Below are positions 10,654 to 19,555 of a stretch of DNA of 64,000 nucleotides, one piece after another. A model generated the notes under the pieces. It made no database searches. It was not told the DNA's origin and saw only the letters and a program-made list of their open reading frames with translations. Made by a program: the position numbers and the translations under genes. The stretch comes from Budvicia diplopodorum (lineage in GTDB: Bacteria > Pseudomonadota > Gammaproteobacteria > Enterobacterales > Enterobacteriaceae), in the NCBI RefSeq assembly GCF_009800925.1, contig NZ_WOYF01000015.1, positions 1 to 64,000 of the forward strand. The letters are read 5' to 3'. The first letter of the stretch is position 1. Each line of letters opens with the position of its first letter.

Positions 10654-11387
10654 TCTTTCTCCCCGATAATTAGTGAGGTGAGTAATCCGGCAACCATAGC
10701 GCTAACGCCCGAAATAATGAGTGAACTTGGAACATGATAGTAGCCCAGCACTACCGATAAAACTAAGGCGGTTAAAACACAAACCATCGTCGGGATGCTT
10801 TTAATCATTGGCACAACGATAACGATAAAGGTTGCGGCAATGGAGAAGTCCAGTCCATAGCTGCCGAGATCTTCAATTTGTGTGGCGGCTAAAATGCCGG
10901 CTAGCGTCGACAGTATCCAAAATATATAAAAAAACAGCCCGATGCCGAGCGCATACCAACGGCTAAACTCAGCGGCAGAATGCTTGCCTATCAGGGCGAA
11001 AAGTTCATCGGTTAACAGAAAGCCCAAAATCAGCCGCCAGCCTAATGGAAGCGGGGCAATACGTTCTCGCAGCGTCAGGCCATAAAGTAAATGCTGTGAA
11101 GCAATGAAGAAGGCTGAAATTAAGATTGATACCAGACTCGCGCCAGCTTTTATCATGCCCATAACGGCTAATTGAGTGGCACCGGCAAAAATTATACCCG
11201 ACATGCCTAGCCCTTGGGCAGGGGTCAGCCCGGTTTCGATAGCCATCGACCCGGCAAGAATCCCCCACGGCAACACGGCAATACTCAGTGGCAGTATGGC
11301 TATTCCGCCTTTTAAAAAACTGACCCACCAGTCCGGGTGGTTTGATTCTGAAGTCAATTCACTCATTACTATTTTTTGATCCGTCAT
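10650..11387 (-). CDS. AzlC-family branched-chain amino acid exporter subunit
   Basis: A 245-residue polytopic inner-membrane protein with the AzlC signature region: PWGILAGSMAIETGL, then GMSGIIFAGATQLA and the helix with SQHLLYGLTLRERI. E. coli YgaZ is a distant relative of the same length. With the AzlD-type subunit it should form an exporter for branched-chain amino acids. No strong ribosome site precedes 11387, and an internal ATG seven codons in (11366) is possible. The gene is only moderately similar to ygaZ, so I do not give that name. Confidence 0.87.
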   Translation of the reverse strand: MTDQKIVMSELTSESNHPDWWVSFLKGGIAILPLSIAVLPWGILAGSMAIETGLTPAQGLGMSGIIFAGATQLAVMGMIKAGASLVSILISAFFIASQHLLYGLTLRERIAPLPLGWRLILGFLLTDELFALIGKHSAAEFSRWYALGIGLFFYIFWILSTLAGILAATQIEDLGSYGLDFSIAATFIVIVVPMIKSIPTMVCVLTALVLSVVLGYYHVPSSLIISGVSAMVAGLLTSLIIGEKE

Positions 11388-11711
11388 CCATGCTGAAATG
11401 GTTTGATGTTAACGACACGGCGTCTGAGAGATAAGAACCGTTAGACTATCAGGCTACGACTGATAGCAAAAGCAAACTAAAGTGTTTTTACATACCGGCT
11501 GAGGTCATTCCTATTGATATCTTAAAATGGCGGAGCACATGCTCCTCTTCTCCATATTCTCATTATTGATTTTTAGTCAATTATATTGTGCTTTTATTGC
11601 TGTTTTCTGTCGGGATAGAATCTGTAGAATCACGCCATCACCTGTGGCAGTTAGCGGTTTTTAACCGGTGAGCCAGCGGATCGTTTTCAATTCATTAGGT
11701 TAAGTAAAATT
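11388..11711. other. Divergent intergenic region azlC / mdaB
   Basis: About 320 bases separate the divergently read azlC-like gene and mdaB. They should hold both promoters. I see no coding frame, repeat or clear operator. Confidence 0.6.
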
Positions 11712-12293
11712 ATGAGTAAAATTCTTATTATCGACGCCATGAAAAAGTTCGCTCATTCAAACGGTGAGCTGAACCTTACGCTGCACAGAGAGGCCGCCGA
11801 GTTTTTACGTCAGGCCGGGCATGAAGTAAAAGAAACTATCGTTGATCACGGTTACGATATTGAACAAGAGATCGAAAAATACCTGTGGGCCGATACCATC
11901 ATTTATCAACAGCCTGGCTGGTGGATGGGAACGCCTTGGATCCTGAAGAAATATATCGATGAAATTTTCACTGAAGGTCACGGTCGCCTGTACCAAAGCG
12001 ACGGCCGCAGTCGTTCAGATGCCTCTCAAAAGTATGGCTCAGGCGGTTTGATTCAGGGTAAAACTTATATGCTGTCTCTAACATGGAATGCGCCTCAGGA
12101 AGCGTTTGACGATCCTACTCAGTTCTTTGATGGCGTTGGCGTTGATGGCGTTTATTTGCCATTCCACAAAGCTAATCAGTTCTTAGGAATGACGCCATTG
12201 CCAACGTTTTTATGTACCGATGTGATGAAACAGCCTGACGTTGAAAACAACATTAAGCGGTTGCGTCAGCATCTGGTAGCGGTTCTTGGTTAG
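11712..12293 (+). CDS. mdaB: NADPH:quinone reductase MdaB
   Basis: A 193-residue flavodoxin-fold FAD enzyme that reduces quinones by two electrons with NADPH, protecting against quinone redox cycling. It matches E. coli MdaB along its length, including KKFAHSNGELN near the N-terminus, QQPGWWMGTPW, SLTWNAPQEAF and GVYLPFHKANQFLGM. It lies beside ycaC and pirin genes with a LysR regulator, which suggests a small aromatic/quinone stress cluster, but it is convergent to ycaC and has its own promoter. Confidence 0.95.
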   Translation: MSKILIIDAMKKFAHSNGELNLTLHREAAEFLRQAGHEVKETIVDHGYDIEQEIEKYLWADTIIYQQPGWWMGTPWILKKYIDEIFTEGHGRLYQSDGRSRSDASQKYGSGGLIQGKTYMLSLTWNAPQEAFDDPTQFFDGVGVDGVYLPFHKANQFLGMTPLPTFLCTDVMKQPDVENNIKRLRQHLVAVLG

Positions 12294-12322
12294 CGGTTGA
12301 TAAAACCGAGTCGGTGATTGCT

Positions 12323-12350
12323 GCCATCCCGCTTTTATCAACGGGATGGC
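12323..12350. terminator. Stem-loop between convergent mdaB and ycaC
   Basis: A 9-bp perfect stem (gccatcccg / cgggatggc) with a 10-base loop lies between two convergent genes. It lacks a T run on either strand, so terminator function is only inferred from position. Confidence 0.45.
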
Positions 12351-12364
12351 TCATTGCTGATGGG

Positions 12365-12982
12365 CTATTTTTTAGCGTTAAAGCTCTGCATCAGATTGGC
12401 ATAGGCTGGTAGATGCTTGGCGAAGATTTCGCCGAAGCCTTCAACATCGTTACGCCAGTCACGGTGCAGCTCGGAACCCACGGCGACCCACGACACTAAC
12501 TGTGCTCCTGCCTGAGACATGCGATTCCATGCCGCATTGCGGGTTACCTGATTAAACGTGCCCGACGCATCGGTAACGACGAATACCTCAAAACCTTCTT
12601 CTAACGCTGAAAGCGTAGGGAAGGCGACGCACACTTCAGTGACCACGCCGGCAATTAATAGCTGCTTTTTACCGGTGGCTTTTATTGCTTTCACAAAGTC
12701 TTCGTTGTCCCATGCGTTAATCTGGCCGGGGCGCGCAAAGTAAGGGGCATCGGGGAATATCTCTTTCAGTTCTGGAACTAACGGGCCGTTCGGACCGTCT
12801 TCAAAGCTGGTGGTAAGGATGGTTGGCAAGTTGAAGAACTTAGCGATATCGGCCAATGCCAACACGTTATTCTTAAACTCATCGGGCGTGAAATCCCGGA
12901 CTAATGAGAGTAGCCCTGCCTGATGGTCAACGAACAGAACGGCAACGTCATCTTTATTCAAACGGTTATAAGTAAAAGACAT
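12365..12982 (-). CDS. ycaC: Isochorismatase-fold hydrolase YcaC
   Basis: A 205-residue cysteine-hydrolase-fold protein, close to E. coli YcaC (208 residues). The family triad is visible: Asp in LFVDHQAGLL, Lys in ATGKKQLLIAG, and Cys in VVTEVCVAFPTL. YcaC is a homo-octameric enzyme whose natural substrate is unknown; relatives hydrolyse amides or isochorismate. The neighbouring pirin gene is read in the same direction 98 bases upstream, so they may share a transcript. Confidence 0.94.
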   Translation of the reverse strand: MSFTYNRLNKDDVAVLFVDHQAGLLSLVRDFTPDEFKNNVLALADIAKFFNLPTILTTSFEDGPNGPLVPELKEIFPDAPYFARPGQINAWDNEDFVKAIKATGKKQLLIAGVVTEVCVAFPTLSALEEGFEVFVVTDASGTFNQVTRNAAWNRMSQAGAQLVSWVAVGSELHRDWRNDVEGFGEIFAKHLPAYANLMQSFNAKK

Positions 12983-13080
12983 AATAGACTCCTTATTGAT
13001 GCTTGGGATTAGCGCTCGCAGCAGGAGGCTGCCGCTCGCGCTAAGTTTAGGTTGCTACAGGTAAACGAATGCAGGCTGAT

Positions 13081-13947
13081 TTAACGTACCTGCCCCATTT
13101 CCCCCCGGTTAAACTCATCAATGGCCTGATGAATCTCTTCACGGGTGTTCATGACAAAAGGGCCTTGCCCCACGACTGGCTCATCAATTGGCTCACCGCT
13201 TAATACTAAAACGGTAGCGTTATTGTTAGATTCCAGCCGTACTTCACTGCCCAGAGTGTCGAAGCTAATTAAATCGGCTTCGCGGGCAACCTGCTTATCG
13301 TTAATTAACACCGTGCCTGACACCACAACCAGCAGGGTATTGTGGCCCTCAGGGATAGCCAGAACCGCTTGTTTATCGGCCTTCAAATTCACATCCCATA
13401 GGTTAATGTCAGTAAAGGTGCTAGCCGGTCCTTTGGTTTGATTAAACTGGCCAGCAATAACCCTGAGCGTACCGGCACTATCCGACAGCGTAACCTGCGG
13501 GATCTGCTGATTAGTAATGGCCTGATAACCGGCCGGTGCTGATTTGTCTTTTGCCGGTAAGTTGACCCATAGCTGAACCATGTGCAGCATTCCGCCTGCT
13601 TTGGCAAAGGCCTCAGAGTGGAACTCCTGATGCACAATTCCTGCGCCTGCGGTCATCCATTGCACGTCTCCGGGGCCGATAACGCCGCCAGCTCCGGTTG
13701 AATCCCGGTGTTCAACTTCGCCCTGATAAACCAACGTTACCGTTTCAAACCCTTTGTGCGGATGCTGGCCAACGCCTCTGCGGGCGGTGGTGGGGGTAAA
13801 TTCGGCCGGACCTGCGTAATCTAATAATAGAAAAGGACTGATACTTTTTGCGCCCAGACTTTGATAAGAGAACAGAGAGCGGACCGGAAAACCGTCACCA
13901 ACCCAGTGTTGTTTCGGGGCACTGTATACGCCTGAAATTTTCTTCAT
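13081..13947 (-). CDS. Pirin-family protein
   Basis: A 288-residue bicupin of the pirin family. The four metal ligands of the N-terminal cupin are present: H62 and H64 in QHPHKGFET, H106 and E108 in GIVHQEFH. The C-terminal cupin carries the lactonase-like pirin_C region. Related bacterial pirins act as quercetin dioxygenases, but the substrate here is not known. It faces a LysR gene across about 120 bases, the usual arrangement of a target gene and its regulator. Confidence 0.92.
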   Translation of the reverse strand: MKKISGVYSAPKQHWVGDGFPVRSLFSYQSLGAKSISPFLLLDYAGPAEFTPTTARRGVGQHPHKGFETVTLVYQGEVEHRDSTGAGGVIGPGDVQWMTAGAGIVHQEFHSEAFAKAGGMLHMVQLWVNLPAKDKSAPAGYQAITNQQIPQVTLSDSAGTLRVIAGQFNQTKGPASTFTDINLWDVNLKADKQAVLAIPEGHNTLLVVVSGTVLINDKQVAREADLISFDTLGSEVRLESNNNATVLVLSGEPIDEPVVGQGPFVMNTREEIHQAIDEFNRGEMGQVR

Positions 13948-14066
13948 GATGCTATCCTCATTGTGTTAGCGGCATTCATGCTACTGATGGATTTAGTATA
14001 GATATGGGACAATTCATCCGGTAGACTAAAAAAATGAACTCATCGTTCTTTTAATGGAACAGCAGA

Positions 14067-15014
14067 ATGTATGATCTCAATGACCTCTATTATTATATTC
14101 AGGTGGTAAAGCACGGGGGTTTTGCCCCCGCAGGGCGAGCGTTGAACATGCCTAAGTCAAAGCTGAGCCGACGGATCTCCCGGTTGGAAGAACGAATTGG
14201 CGTGCGGCTTATTAACCGTTCCACCCGGCGTTTTGTGGTTACTGATATTGGTCATATCTATTACCAGCACTGTGAAGCCATGCTGATGCAAGCCGAGGCG
14301 GCGCAGGATGCCATTGATATCACCCGCTCCGAGCCTCAGGGAACGGTTCGGTTATGCTGCCCTACCGGCATGTTGAATTTTCAGGTTGCCCGGTTGCTGC
14401 CGGGGTACATGAAAAAGTACCCCAAGGTGAAGATCTATTTGGAGAGTACTGACCGGTCGGTCGACGTAGTCAAAGAGGGTTTTGATATGGCCATCCGGGT
14501 GCGTTTTCCTCCGTTGGAAGACAGCGATCTGGTGATGAAAATATTGTCATCCAGCCCGCAGCAACTGGTTGCCAGCCCGGAGTTAGTGGCAAAATACGGC
14601 GACTGCATTTTGCCGGGCGATCTGAACGGTATTCCTACGCTAGACTGGGGCTGGAGCCAAAATGATCACCAATGGTGTCTGGAAGGACCCGATGGCGCAA
14701 CGGCTCTAATCCCTCATTCTCCGTGTTTAGTTACTGATGATATGGTGACGTTAAGAGAGGCTGCGTTGGCCGGTATTGGCATAGTGCAGTTACCATTGCT
14801 GATCGTCCATCGTGATATTGCCGCCGGGACGCTTGTGCCAGTGGTTCCCAACTGGCGGCCTCGTGCCGGTGTGGTGCACGTCGTTTTTCCGTCACGACGC
14901 GGGCTATTGCCGTCGGTAAGAAGTTTTCTCGATTACTTATCAGAGAGTTTTGGCGAGCTGGATTTTACCCAACCTACTGCTGATGCTGAATATGACGATC
15001 GCCAAGAGAATTAA
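14067..15014 (+). CDS. LysR-family transcriptional regulator
   Basis: A 315-residue LysR-type regulator. The winged helix-turn-helix occupies about residues 1-60 (DLYYYIQVVKHGGFAPAGRA, then PKSKLSRRISRLEERIGVRL). The effector domain starts near residue 90 and contains the family boundary motif GIGIVQLPLLI. It is divergent from the pirin gene and probably controls pirin and ycaC in response to an aromatic or quinone ligand. A TTCAT...ATGAA inverted repeat (14013-14017, 14034-14038) lies in the shared promoter region and is a weak operator candidate. Confidence 0.9.
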   Translation: MYDLNDLYYYIQVVKHGGFAPAGRALNMPKSKLSRRISRLEERIGVRLINRSTRRFVVTDIGHIYYQHCEAMLMQAEAAQDAIDITRSEPQGTVRLCCPTGMLNFQVARLLPGYMKKYPKVKIYLESTDRSVDVVKEGFDMAIRVRFPPLEDSDLVMKILSSSPQQLVASPELVAKYGDCILPGDLNGIPTLDWGWSQNDHQWCLEGPDGATALIPHSPCLVTDDMVTLREAALAGIGIVQLPLLIVHRDIAAGTLVPVVPNWRPRAGVVHVVFPSRRGLLPSVRSFLDYLSESFGELDFTQPTADAEYDDRQEN

Positions 15015-15020
15015 ATCATT

Positions 15021-15935
15021 ATGGAACTGATTTTTTTAGGTACTGGAGCCGGAATGCCGGGTAAAGAACGCAATGTGACATCGATTGCGTTAAGCCTTTT
15101 GGCCGAGCGTAATGCGTTCTGGCTATTTGATTGTGGGGAGGCCACTCAGCACCAAATCCTTCACACGCCGGTGAAGCTAGCTAAAATTGAAAAAATCTTT
15201 ATCACCCACTTACACGGGGACCATATCTTTGGCCTGCCCGGCTTACTGGGGTCGCGCTCGATGGGCGGCTCTACCGATCTCCTGACGCTTTACGGCCCGG
15301 TGGGGATAAAGGCGTTTATTGAGTCAGCGCTAAGCCTCAGTGGTTCCTACCTGACCTACCCTCTGGACATTATTGAAATTCAGCCGGGGCTGGTGTTTAA
15401 AGACCCGCAGTTTGAAGTGAGCATGCTGCCGTTGAGCCACGGTATTCCGAGCTTTGGCTATCGTATTGAAGAGATTGATAAACCAGGAACGCTGGATGCC
15501 GCCCGCCTGATTGCTGCCGGCGTTAAACCGGGCCCGCTGTTTCAGCGGCTTAAGCAAGGTGAGTCGGTAGAACTGGAAAATGGGCAGGTCATCACCGGTA
15601 GTGACTATATCGGACCGGGCTATAAAGGGCGCTCTTTGGCTATTTTTGGCGATACGACCCCGACAGAGTTTGGCCCTCAGCTAGCCGCGGGCGTAGACGT
15701 CATGGTGCATGAAACCACACTGGAGGCCGCAATGGCGGAACAGGCCAACGCCCGCGGCCACTCCACCACGCGTCAGGCGGCTGAACTGGCTAAACAGGCT
15801 GGGGCTAAAAAGCTGATTATTACGCACTTCAGCGCCCGCTACGGTCAGGATGATTGCCAGCGATTGCTGGCCGAATGCCGGGAAATATTTCCGCCGACCG
15901 AGGTAGCCTATGATTTCTCGGTGTTTGAAGTCTAA
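15021..15935 (+). CDS. rbn: Ribonuclease BN (RNase Z homologue)
   Basis: A 304-residue metallo-beta-lactamase-fold nuclease, the same length as E. coli RNase BN/ElaC (305). The zinc motif HLHGDH is at residues 63-68, with further ligands in PLSHGI, FGDTTP and ITHFSARY. The exosite-type insertion is also present. It trims tRNA 3' ends. The gene starts six bases after the LysR stop and could be read through from it. Confidence 0.95.
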   Translation: MELIFLGTGAGMPGKERNVTSIALSLLAERNAFWLFDCGEATQHQILHTPVKLAKIEKIFITHLHGDHIFGLPGLLGSRSMGGSTDLLTLYGPVGIKAFIESALSLSGSYLTYPLDIIEIQPGLVFKDPQFEVSMLPLSHGIPSFGYRIEEIDKPGTLDAARLIAAGVKPGPLFQRLKQGESVELENGQVITGSDYIGPGYKGRSLAIFGDTTPTEFGPQLAAGVDVMVHETTLEAAMAEQANARGHSTTRQAAELAKQAGAKKLIITHFSARYGQDDCQRLLAECREIFPPTEVAYDFSVFEV

Positions 15936-15994
15936 AAACCGGCCATTTGTCACTACCATTGCTTTTTCATATACTAAAAACAGCGTTCCAAATT

Positions 15995-16039
15995 TAATCA
16001 AATGAATTCTAATCAAATGAACATTAATCAAATAAATTA
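15995..16039 (+). repeat. Three tandem 15-bp repeats upstream of kdgR
   Basis: Three head-to-tail copies start at 15995, 16010 and 16025, exactly 15 bases apart, each carrying the core taatcaaat(g/a)aa. They end just before the kdgR ribosome site, so they sit in the promoter or leader of kdgR. A role in regulator binding is inferred only. Confidence 0.8.
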
Positions 16040-16059
16040 TGGATATAGGTACTAATCTA

Positions 16060-16851
16060 ATGAGTACAGATGATATAGATAAGCAGCCTGACTCGGTCTC
16101 CTCTGTACTTAAGGTGTTTGGGATATTACGGGCGTTAGGCGAAGAGCAGGAAATCGGCATCTCGGAGCTGGCTCAGCAGGTCATGATGTCAAAAAGCACG
16201 GTGTATCGATTTCTACAAACTATGAAAACCCTGGGCTATGTGACGCAAGAAGGGGATTCTGACAAATATTCCCTGACGCTAAAGCTATTTGAATTAGGTT
16301 CTACGTCGCTGCAAAACGTAGACGTGATCCGCTATGCTAATATTCAGATGCGTGAGATATCTCGCCAAACTAAAGAGGCCATCCATCTCGGGGCGCTGGA
16401 CGATGACTGCATCATCTATATTCATAAAATTGATTCACTGTACAACCTTAGGATGTATTCCCGCATTGGCCGGCGCAATCCAATTCATTCCACGGCGATT
16501 GGTAAAGTGCTTATGGCATGGAGCGATCCTCAGGAACAGCAAAACGTTCTGTCGAAAATCATCTTTACCCGCAGCACTGGCAACACCATTGAGTGCGTTG
16601 AAGATTTCCTCTCGGTGCTGGAAAAGGCCAGAGAACAAGGGTATGCGGAAGATATAGAAGAGCAGGAAGACGGATTGCGATGCATCGCCGTGCCGGTGTT
16701 TGATCGCTTTGGCTTTGTGATTGTTGGCCTGAGTATCTCTTTTCCGACCATTCGCTTTTCGCAAGAGAATAAAGCGCAAATGGTTAATATGTTGCACGAT
16801 GCGGCGCGCAATATTTCAGCTCAAATGGGGTATCACGATTATCCTTTTTAA
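16060..16851 (+). CDS. kdgR: Pectin-degradation repressor KdgR
   Basis: A 263-residue IclR-family repressor, equal in length to E. coli KdgR and nearly identical in the core. The N-terminal winged helix-turn-helix includes MMSKSTVYRFLQTMKTLGY; the C-terminal effector domain includes MYSRIGRRNP, STAIGKVL and EEQEDGLRCIAVPVFDRFG. In the family 2-keto-3-deoxygluconate is the inducer, and targets are pectin and hexuronate catabolism genes. The start at 16060 (MSTDDIDKQPDSVSS) matches E. coli and has an aggt site; an ATG seven codons upstream is open but lacks one. Confidence 0.96.
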   Translation: MSTDDIDKQPDSVSSVLKVFGILRALGEEQEIGISELAQQVMMSKSTVYRFLQTMKTLGYVTQEGDSDKYSLTLKLFELGSTSLQNVDVIRYANIQMREISRQTKEAIHLGALDDDCIIYIHKIDSLYNLRMYSRIGRRNPIHSTAIGKVLMAWSDPQEQQNVLSKIIFTRSTGNTIECVEDFLSVLEKAREQGYAEDIEEQEDGLRCIAVPVFDRFGFVIVGLSISFPTIRFSQENKAQMVNMLHDAARNISAQMGYHDYPF

Positions 16852-17081
16852 GCGAAGCGCTGAGGGGGGCGTATCATCTTTACTTAATTGTTTTGGTTCA
16901 TTGGCCGTAGTGATATCCATTTTCGCCACTGACCGCCGTTGATCTGATTCCTAACCCCATAGCATGGGTTAGAAAACCGTAAAATCTCTTAAGTTATTCA
17001 TAGATGAAGATTTTATGACTAGTGTATACTCGAAAAGTGATATTGTTTGTTTTAATATGAATGTCTGGGAAGGAGGCTTAT

Positions 17082-17411
17082 ATGGTCAACAACGATGAAG
17101 TCGCTCAAACTCAAAAAATGACAAAGGGCGGCGTTATTACGCAAGAGATACTCGCCGCGTTAACCGAGCAGTGTGCAATGAAATACGCTGCGGTTAAAGG
17201 TGAAGTCTGTATTAACGATGATATTAGTGATGAAACTCTGCGTAAGATTGGCCCAACGACGAATGATATTGCTGCAATGTGCGTGATTAACGTGTATCAG
17301 GCTCGTTACTATTTACTTAAGCTGATGGAAGATGGGCTGGTGCTTAAAACCGGTGTAAAAAAGGGCTACCCTCTACACTGGTGGCTGATAGGTGCTGATA
17401 AGCCTAAGTAA
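17082..17411 (+). CDS. PapI/FaeA-family regulator (orphan)
   Basis: A 109-residue protein. Its C-terminal half is a small winged helix matching fimbrial phase-variation regulators of the PapI/FaeA family: VYQARYYLLKLMEDGLVLKTG corresponds to YQARYYLLLLEKAGMVQRS of PapI. The N-terminal 50 residues are extra compared with PapI (77 residues). The start at 17082 is chosen because a strong aaggagg site lies six bases before it; an upstream ATG at 17061 is open but poor. No fimbrial genes are nearby, so its target is elsewhere or lost. PapI works with Lrp and Dam; whether this one does is inference. Confidence 0.78.
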   Translation: MVNNDEVAQTQKMTKGGVITQEILAALTEQCAMKYAAVKGEVCINDDISDETLRKIGPTTNDIAAMCVINVYQARYYLLKLMEDGLVLKTGVKKGYPLHWWLIGADKPK

Positions 17412-17516
17412 TGTTCAACGGTTTTTCTCCAATAGTTCTGAATTCAGTTTTTCTTCTCTATATCTGCTAGCTCTACTGTTTCCGGCAGTGATGTTATTGA
17501 TACTAAGCCTACGGTC

Positions 17517-17618
17517 GTGGGCCTAGTGCTCCTCTTGTTTTTACTCTATATCCCCGTTGGATTTTTTTATGATAGGGTTTCAGCGTGGTTAACCGAGAAG
17601 CTCGGGTTATTCGATTAA
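17517..17618 (+). CDS. Possible 33-codon membrane peptide
   Basis: An open frame from GTG at 17517 encodes a helix VGLVLLLFLLYIPVGFFYDR followed by a charged amphipathic tail ending KLGLFD. The frame is open back to 17442 but has no ATG and no convincing ribosome site. It could be a small single-helix membrane protein or the tail of a lost gene. I do not recognise a family. Confidence 0.3.
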   Translation: MGLVLLLFLLYIPVGFFYDRVSAWLTEKLGLFD

Positions 17619-17694
17619 GCCTCTGCCGATGCTTATATTAAGGTATTAGCTGAACGTTTTCGGGAGAGTTGCAGTGTCCGTTTAGGAGCTAAAT

Positions 17695-18729
17695 ATGTGT
17701 TTGAGTAACGTTGATTTATGCCATATCGAGCTGGTTCAAGTAAGGCCAATTGGCCGGTTAGCATCGGCGGCTCTTATGCTGTTTTCCGGACTAATTCTGT
17801 GTTCGGCTAGCGTGTCTGCCGCTACGAATTACCTCGCGGCGAAACCCGGTGACGTTATTCAAATAAAGCTGAGTGAACTGTATCCGACCCAAAGCGCGGT
17901 AGGTAAACTTCAAATTGCCGGTGATTTGGCTGACTATGCCAGCGATGCTAAAAGCCTGTTCAACGATCTGTGCAAGGTTCAAGGGGCTGGCAAACTGGCT
18001 GATAGCAACGTTTCGTCAACGCCAAAAGATCCCGAATCATATCGCTGTAAACTGGCGGTTGGCACTAAAACATCGGAGATGAATACGGTTGATATCGGGC
18101 CGGAGGGCAAACTCTACCTGACCGACGGGCACCATGCTTTTAATAGCTTCTGGGACGTCCCAGGCGGCGGTGGTGATGTGACATTAAGCGTACTGGTTGG
18201 GCAGAATGTCAGCAAAGATGCTAACGGTATTTCTCTGACCCAGGCGCAGTTCGAACATAAAATGGCTGAACTTAAACACTTCCTACCCGTTGATGCCAAT
18301 GGCAATGCTATTACCTTCGCTCAGTTGCCTAAAACGCTGGGCATGAGCGCATTTCAGGACGATCCTTATCGTTCAATGCTCTACTATTTACGCGGCGTGG
18401 CTTACGATAAGTCTGATAACAACCTTAACCCCGAAACCGGAAAACCGTACCCTGAAGTTCCTTTTCTGGAGTTTTACTGGGGGCAGCTGCTAAATAGCAA
18501 AATGGATGTAAACCGCTACAGCCTGCATCAGCAGGATGGCTATATGATGGCTCTGAACGAAGCCGCAACGCTGATGGTGGGTTTGCCGAAACGGCAGTTA
18601 ATTGGTAGCTCGGGTCTAACGGCGGCCGAACTAGGCCAGATGGCCAGCATCGATCAAACACGTTTAAATAAGCTGGCGAAACCTGATTCTAAATTAGCTA
18701 AGGCGTTGGCGTATCAGGCTGAGCATTAA
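17695..18729 (+). CDS. Exported ParB-like (ParBc_2) protein
   Basis: A 344-residue protein with a long N-region and a hydrophobic signal segment (about residues 22-43) ending in VSAATN, so the mature part should be exported. The N-terminal mature domain resembles the ParBc_2/Srx-like putative nuclease fold: KLSELYPTQSAVGKLQ and then YLTDGHHAFNSFWDVPGG, where the DGHH motif is the conserved centre. The start has an aggag site seven bases before it. Function is unknown; nuclease or nucleotide-binding activity is a family guess, and export to the periplasm makes a role in chromosome partition unlikely. Confidence 0.75.
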   Translation: MCLSNVDLCHIELVQVRPIGRLASAALMLFSGLILCSASVSAATNYLAAKPGDVIQIKLSELYPTQSAVGKLQIAGDLADYASDAKSLFNDLCKVQGAGKLADSNVSSTPKDPESYRCKLAVGTKTSEMNTVDIGPEGKLYLTDGHHAFNSFWDVPGGGGDVTLSVLVGQNVSKDANGISLTQAQFEHKMAELKHFLPVDANGNAITFAQLPKTLGMSAFQDDPYRSMLYYLRGVAYDKSDNNLNPETGKPYPEVPFLEFYWGQLLNSKMDVNRYSLHQQDGYMMALNEAATLMVGLPKRQLIGSSGLTAAELGQMASIDQTRLNKLAKPDSKLAKALAYQAEH

Positions 18730-18751
18730 GCCTATATTTGCCGGTAGCAGG

Positions 18752-19555
18752 CTAAGCCAGCCTGTTTATCCACGCATCACGCCAGCCTTCAACCGTTTGC
18801 GGATAATCTACGCCGAGCGCCTTATTCAGTGAACTTAGCGTTGGCGATGGCAAATCGCCCGGCTGCTGAAGCTCGGTGGTACTAAGAACCTGCGACGGTG
18901 GCCCGTCGTTAACGATCGTTCCGCCGCTCAGGTGAGCCACGCGCGCAAAGTGGCGGGCAACGAAGTCCAGATCGTGACTGATAGTTAAAATCGCGGTGCC
19001 CTGTGACTGAACCACGGCCAGCCAGTTTTCAAACACGTCCAGCCAGTAAGCATCAAAGTCCCGGCTCGGTTCGTCGAGTAACAATAGCTGGGGCTGGCGT
19101 GCTGCCAGACAGGCAACGGCTACCATTCTGCGCTGCCCGGCGTGAAGGTCCAGCGGGTGACTGTCGGCAACGTCCGTTAGCTGGCAAAGTTCCAGAGCCT
19201 GAACCGCCTGTCGGTCGATCTCTTCTTTCGACAACCCCTGATGAAGCAGCCCGAAGGTAATCTCATCTTTGACCCGGCTATGAAATATCTGTTTCTCCGC
19301 TTCCTGAAACAGAATACCAATCTGCCCAGCGCGTTGGCGGGCTTTCATTTTTGACAGGTTGTTACCTGCCAGAGTAATTGACCCTTTTTCCGGCGTGAGT
19401 AGCCCGGCGGCTAAACGTAGTAAGGTTGATTTACCTGCGCCGTTATCCCCGACCAGCGCAACCCTTTCACCTGCCGCCAAGTGTAATGACAGATCCTTCA
19501 AACAGTACGATTCTGCTTTGGGCCAGCGAAATGACAGGCTATTTAGAGTTAGCAT
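18752..19555 (-). CDS. ECF transporter ATPase (EcfA-type)
   Basis: A 267-residue ABC ATPase. Walker A reads GDNGAGKST, Walker B LLLLDEPS, and the H-loop ISHDLDF. The signature motif is altered to LHAGQRR where LSGGQ is usual. It is the last gene of a five-gene operon (PPC protein, S component, EcfT, two ATPases) and overlaps the previous ATPase gene by 17 bases. The start at 19555 (MLTLNSLSF) is preferred to the longer frame. The pair of ATPases should drive vitamin or metal uptake by the membrane-embedded S and T subunits. Confidence 0.9.
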   Translation of the reverse strand: MLTLNSLSFRWPKAESYCLKDLSLHLAAGERVALVGDNGAGKSTLLRLAAGLLTPEKGSITLAGNNLSKMKARQRAGQIGILFQEAEKQIFHSRVKDEITFGLLHQGLSKEEIDRQAVQALELCQLTDVADSHPLDLHAGQRRMVAVACLAARQPQLLLLDEPSRDFDAYWLDVFENWLAVVQSQGTAILTISHDLDFVARHFARVAHLSGGTIVNDGPPSQVLSTTELQQPGDLPSPTLSSLNKALGVDYPQTVEGWRDAWINRLA

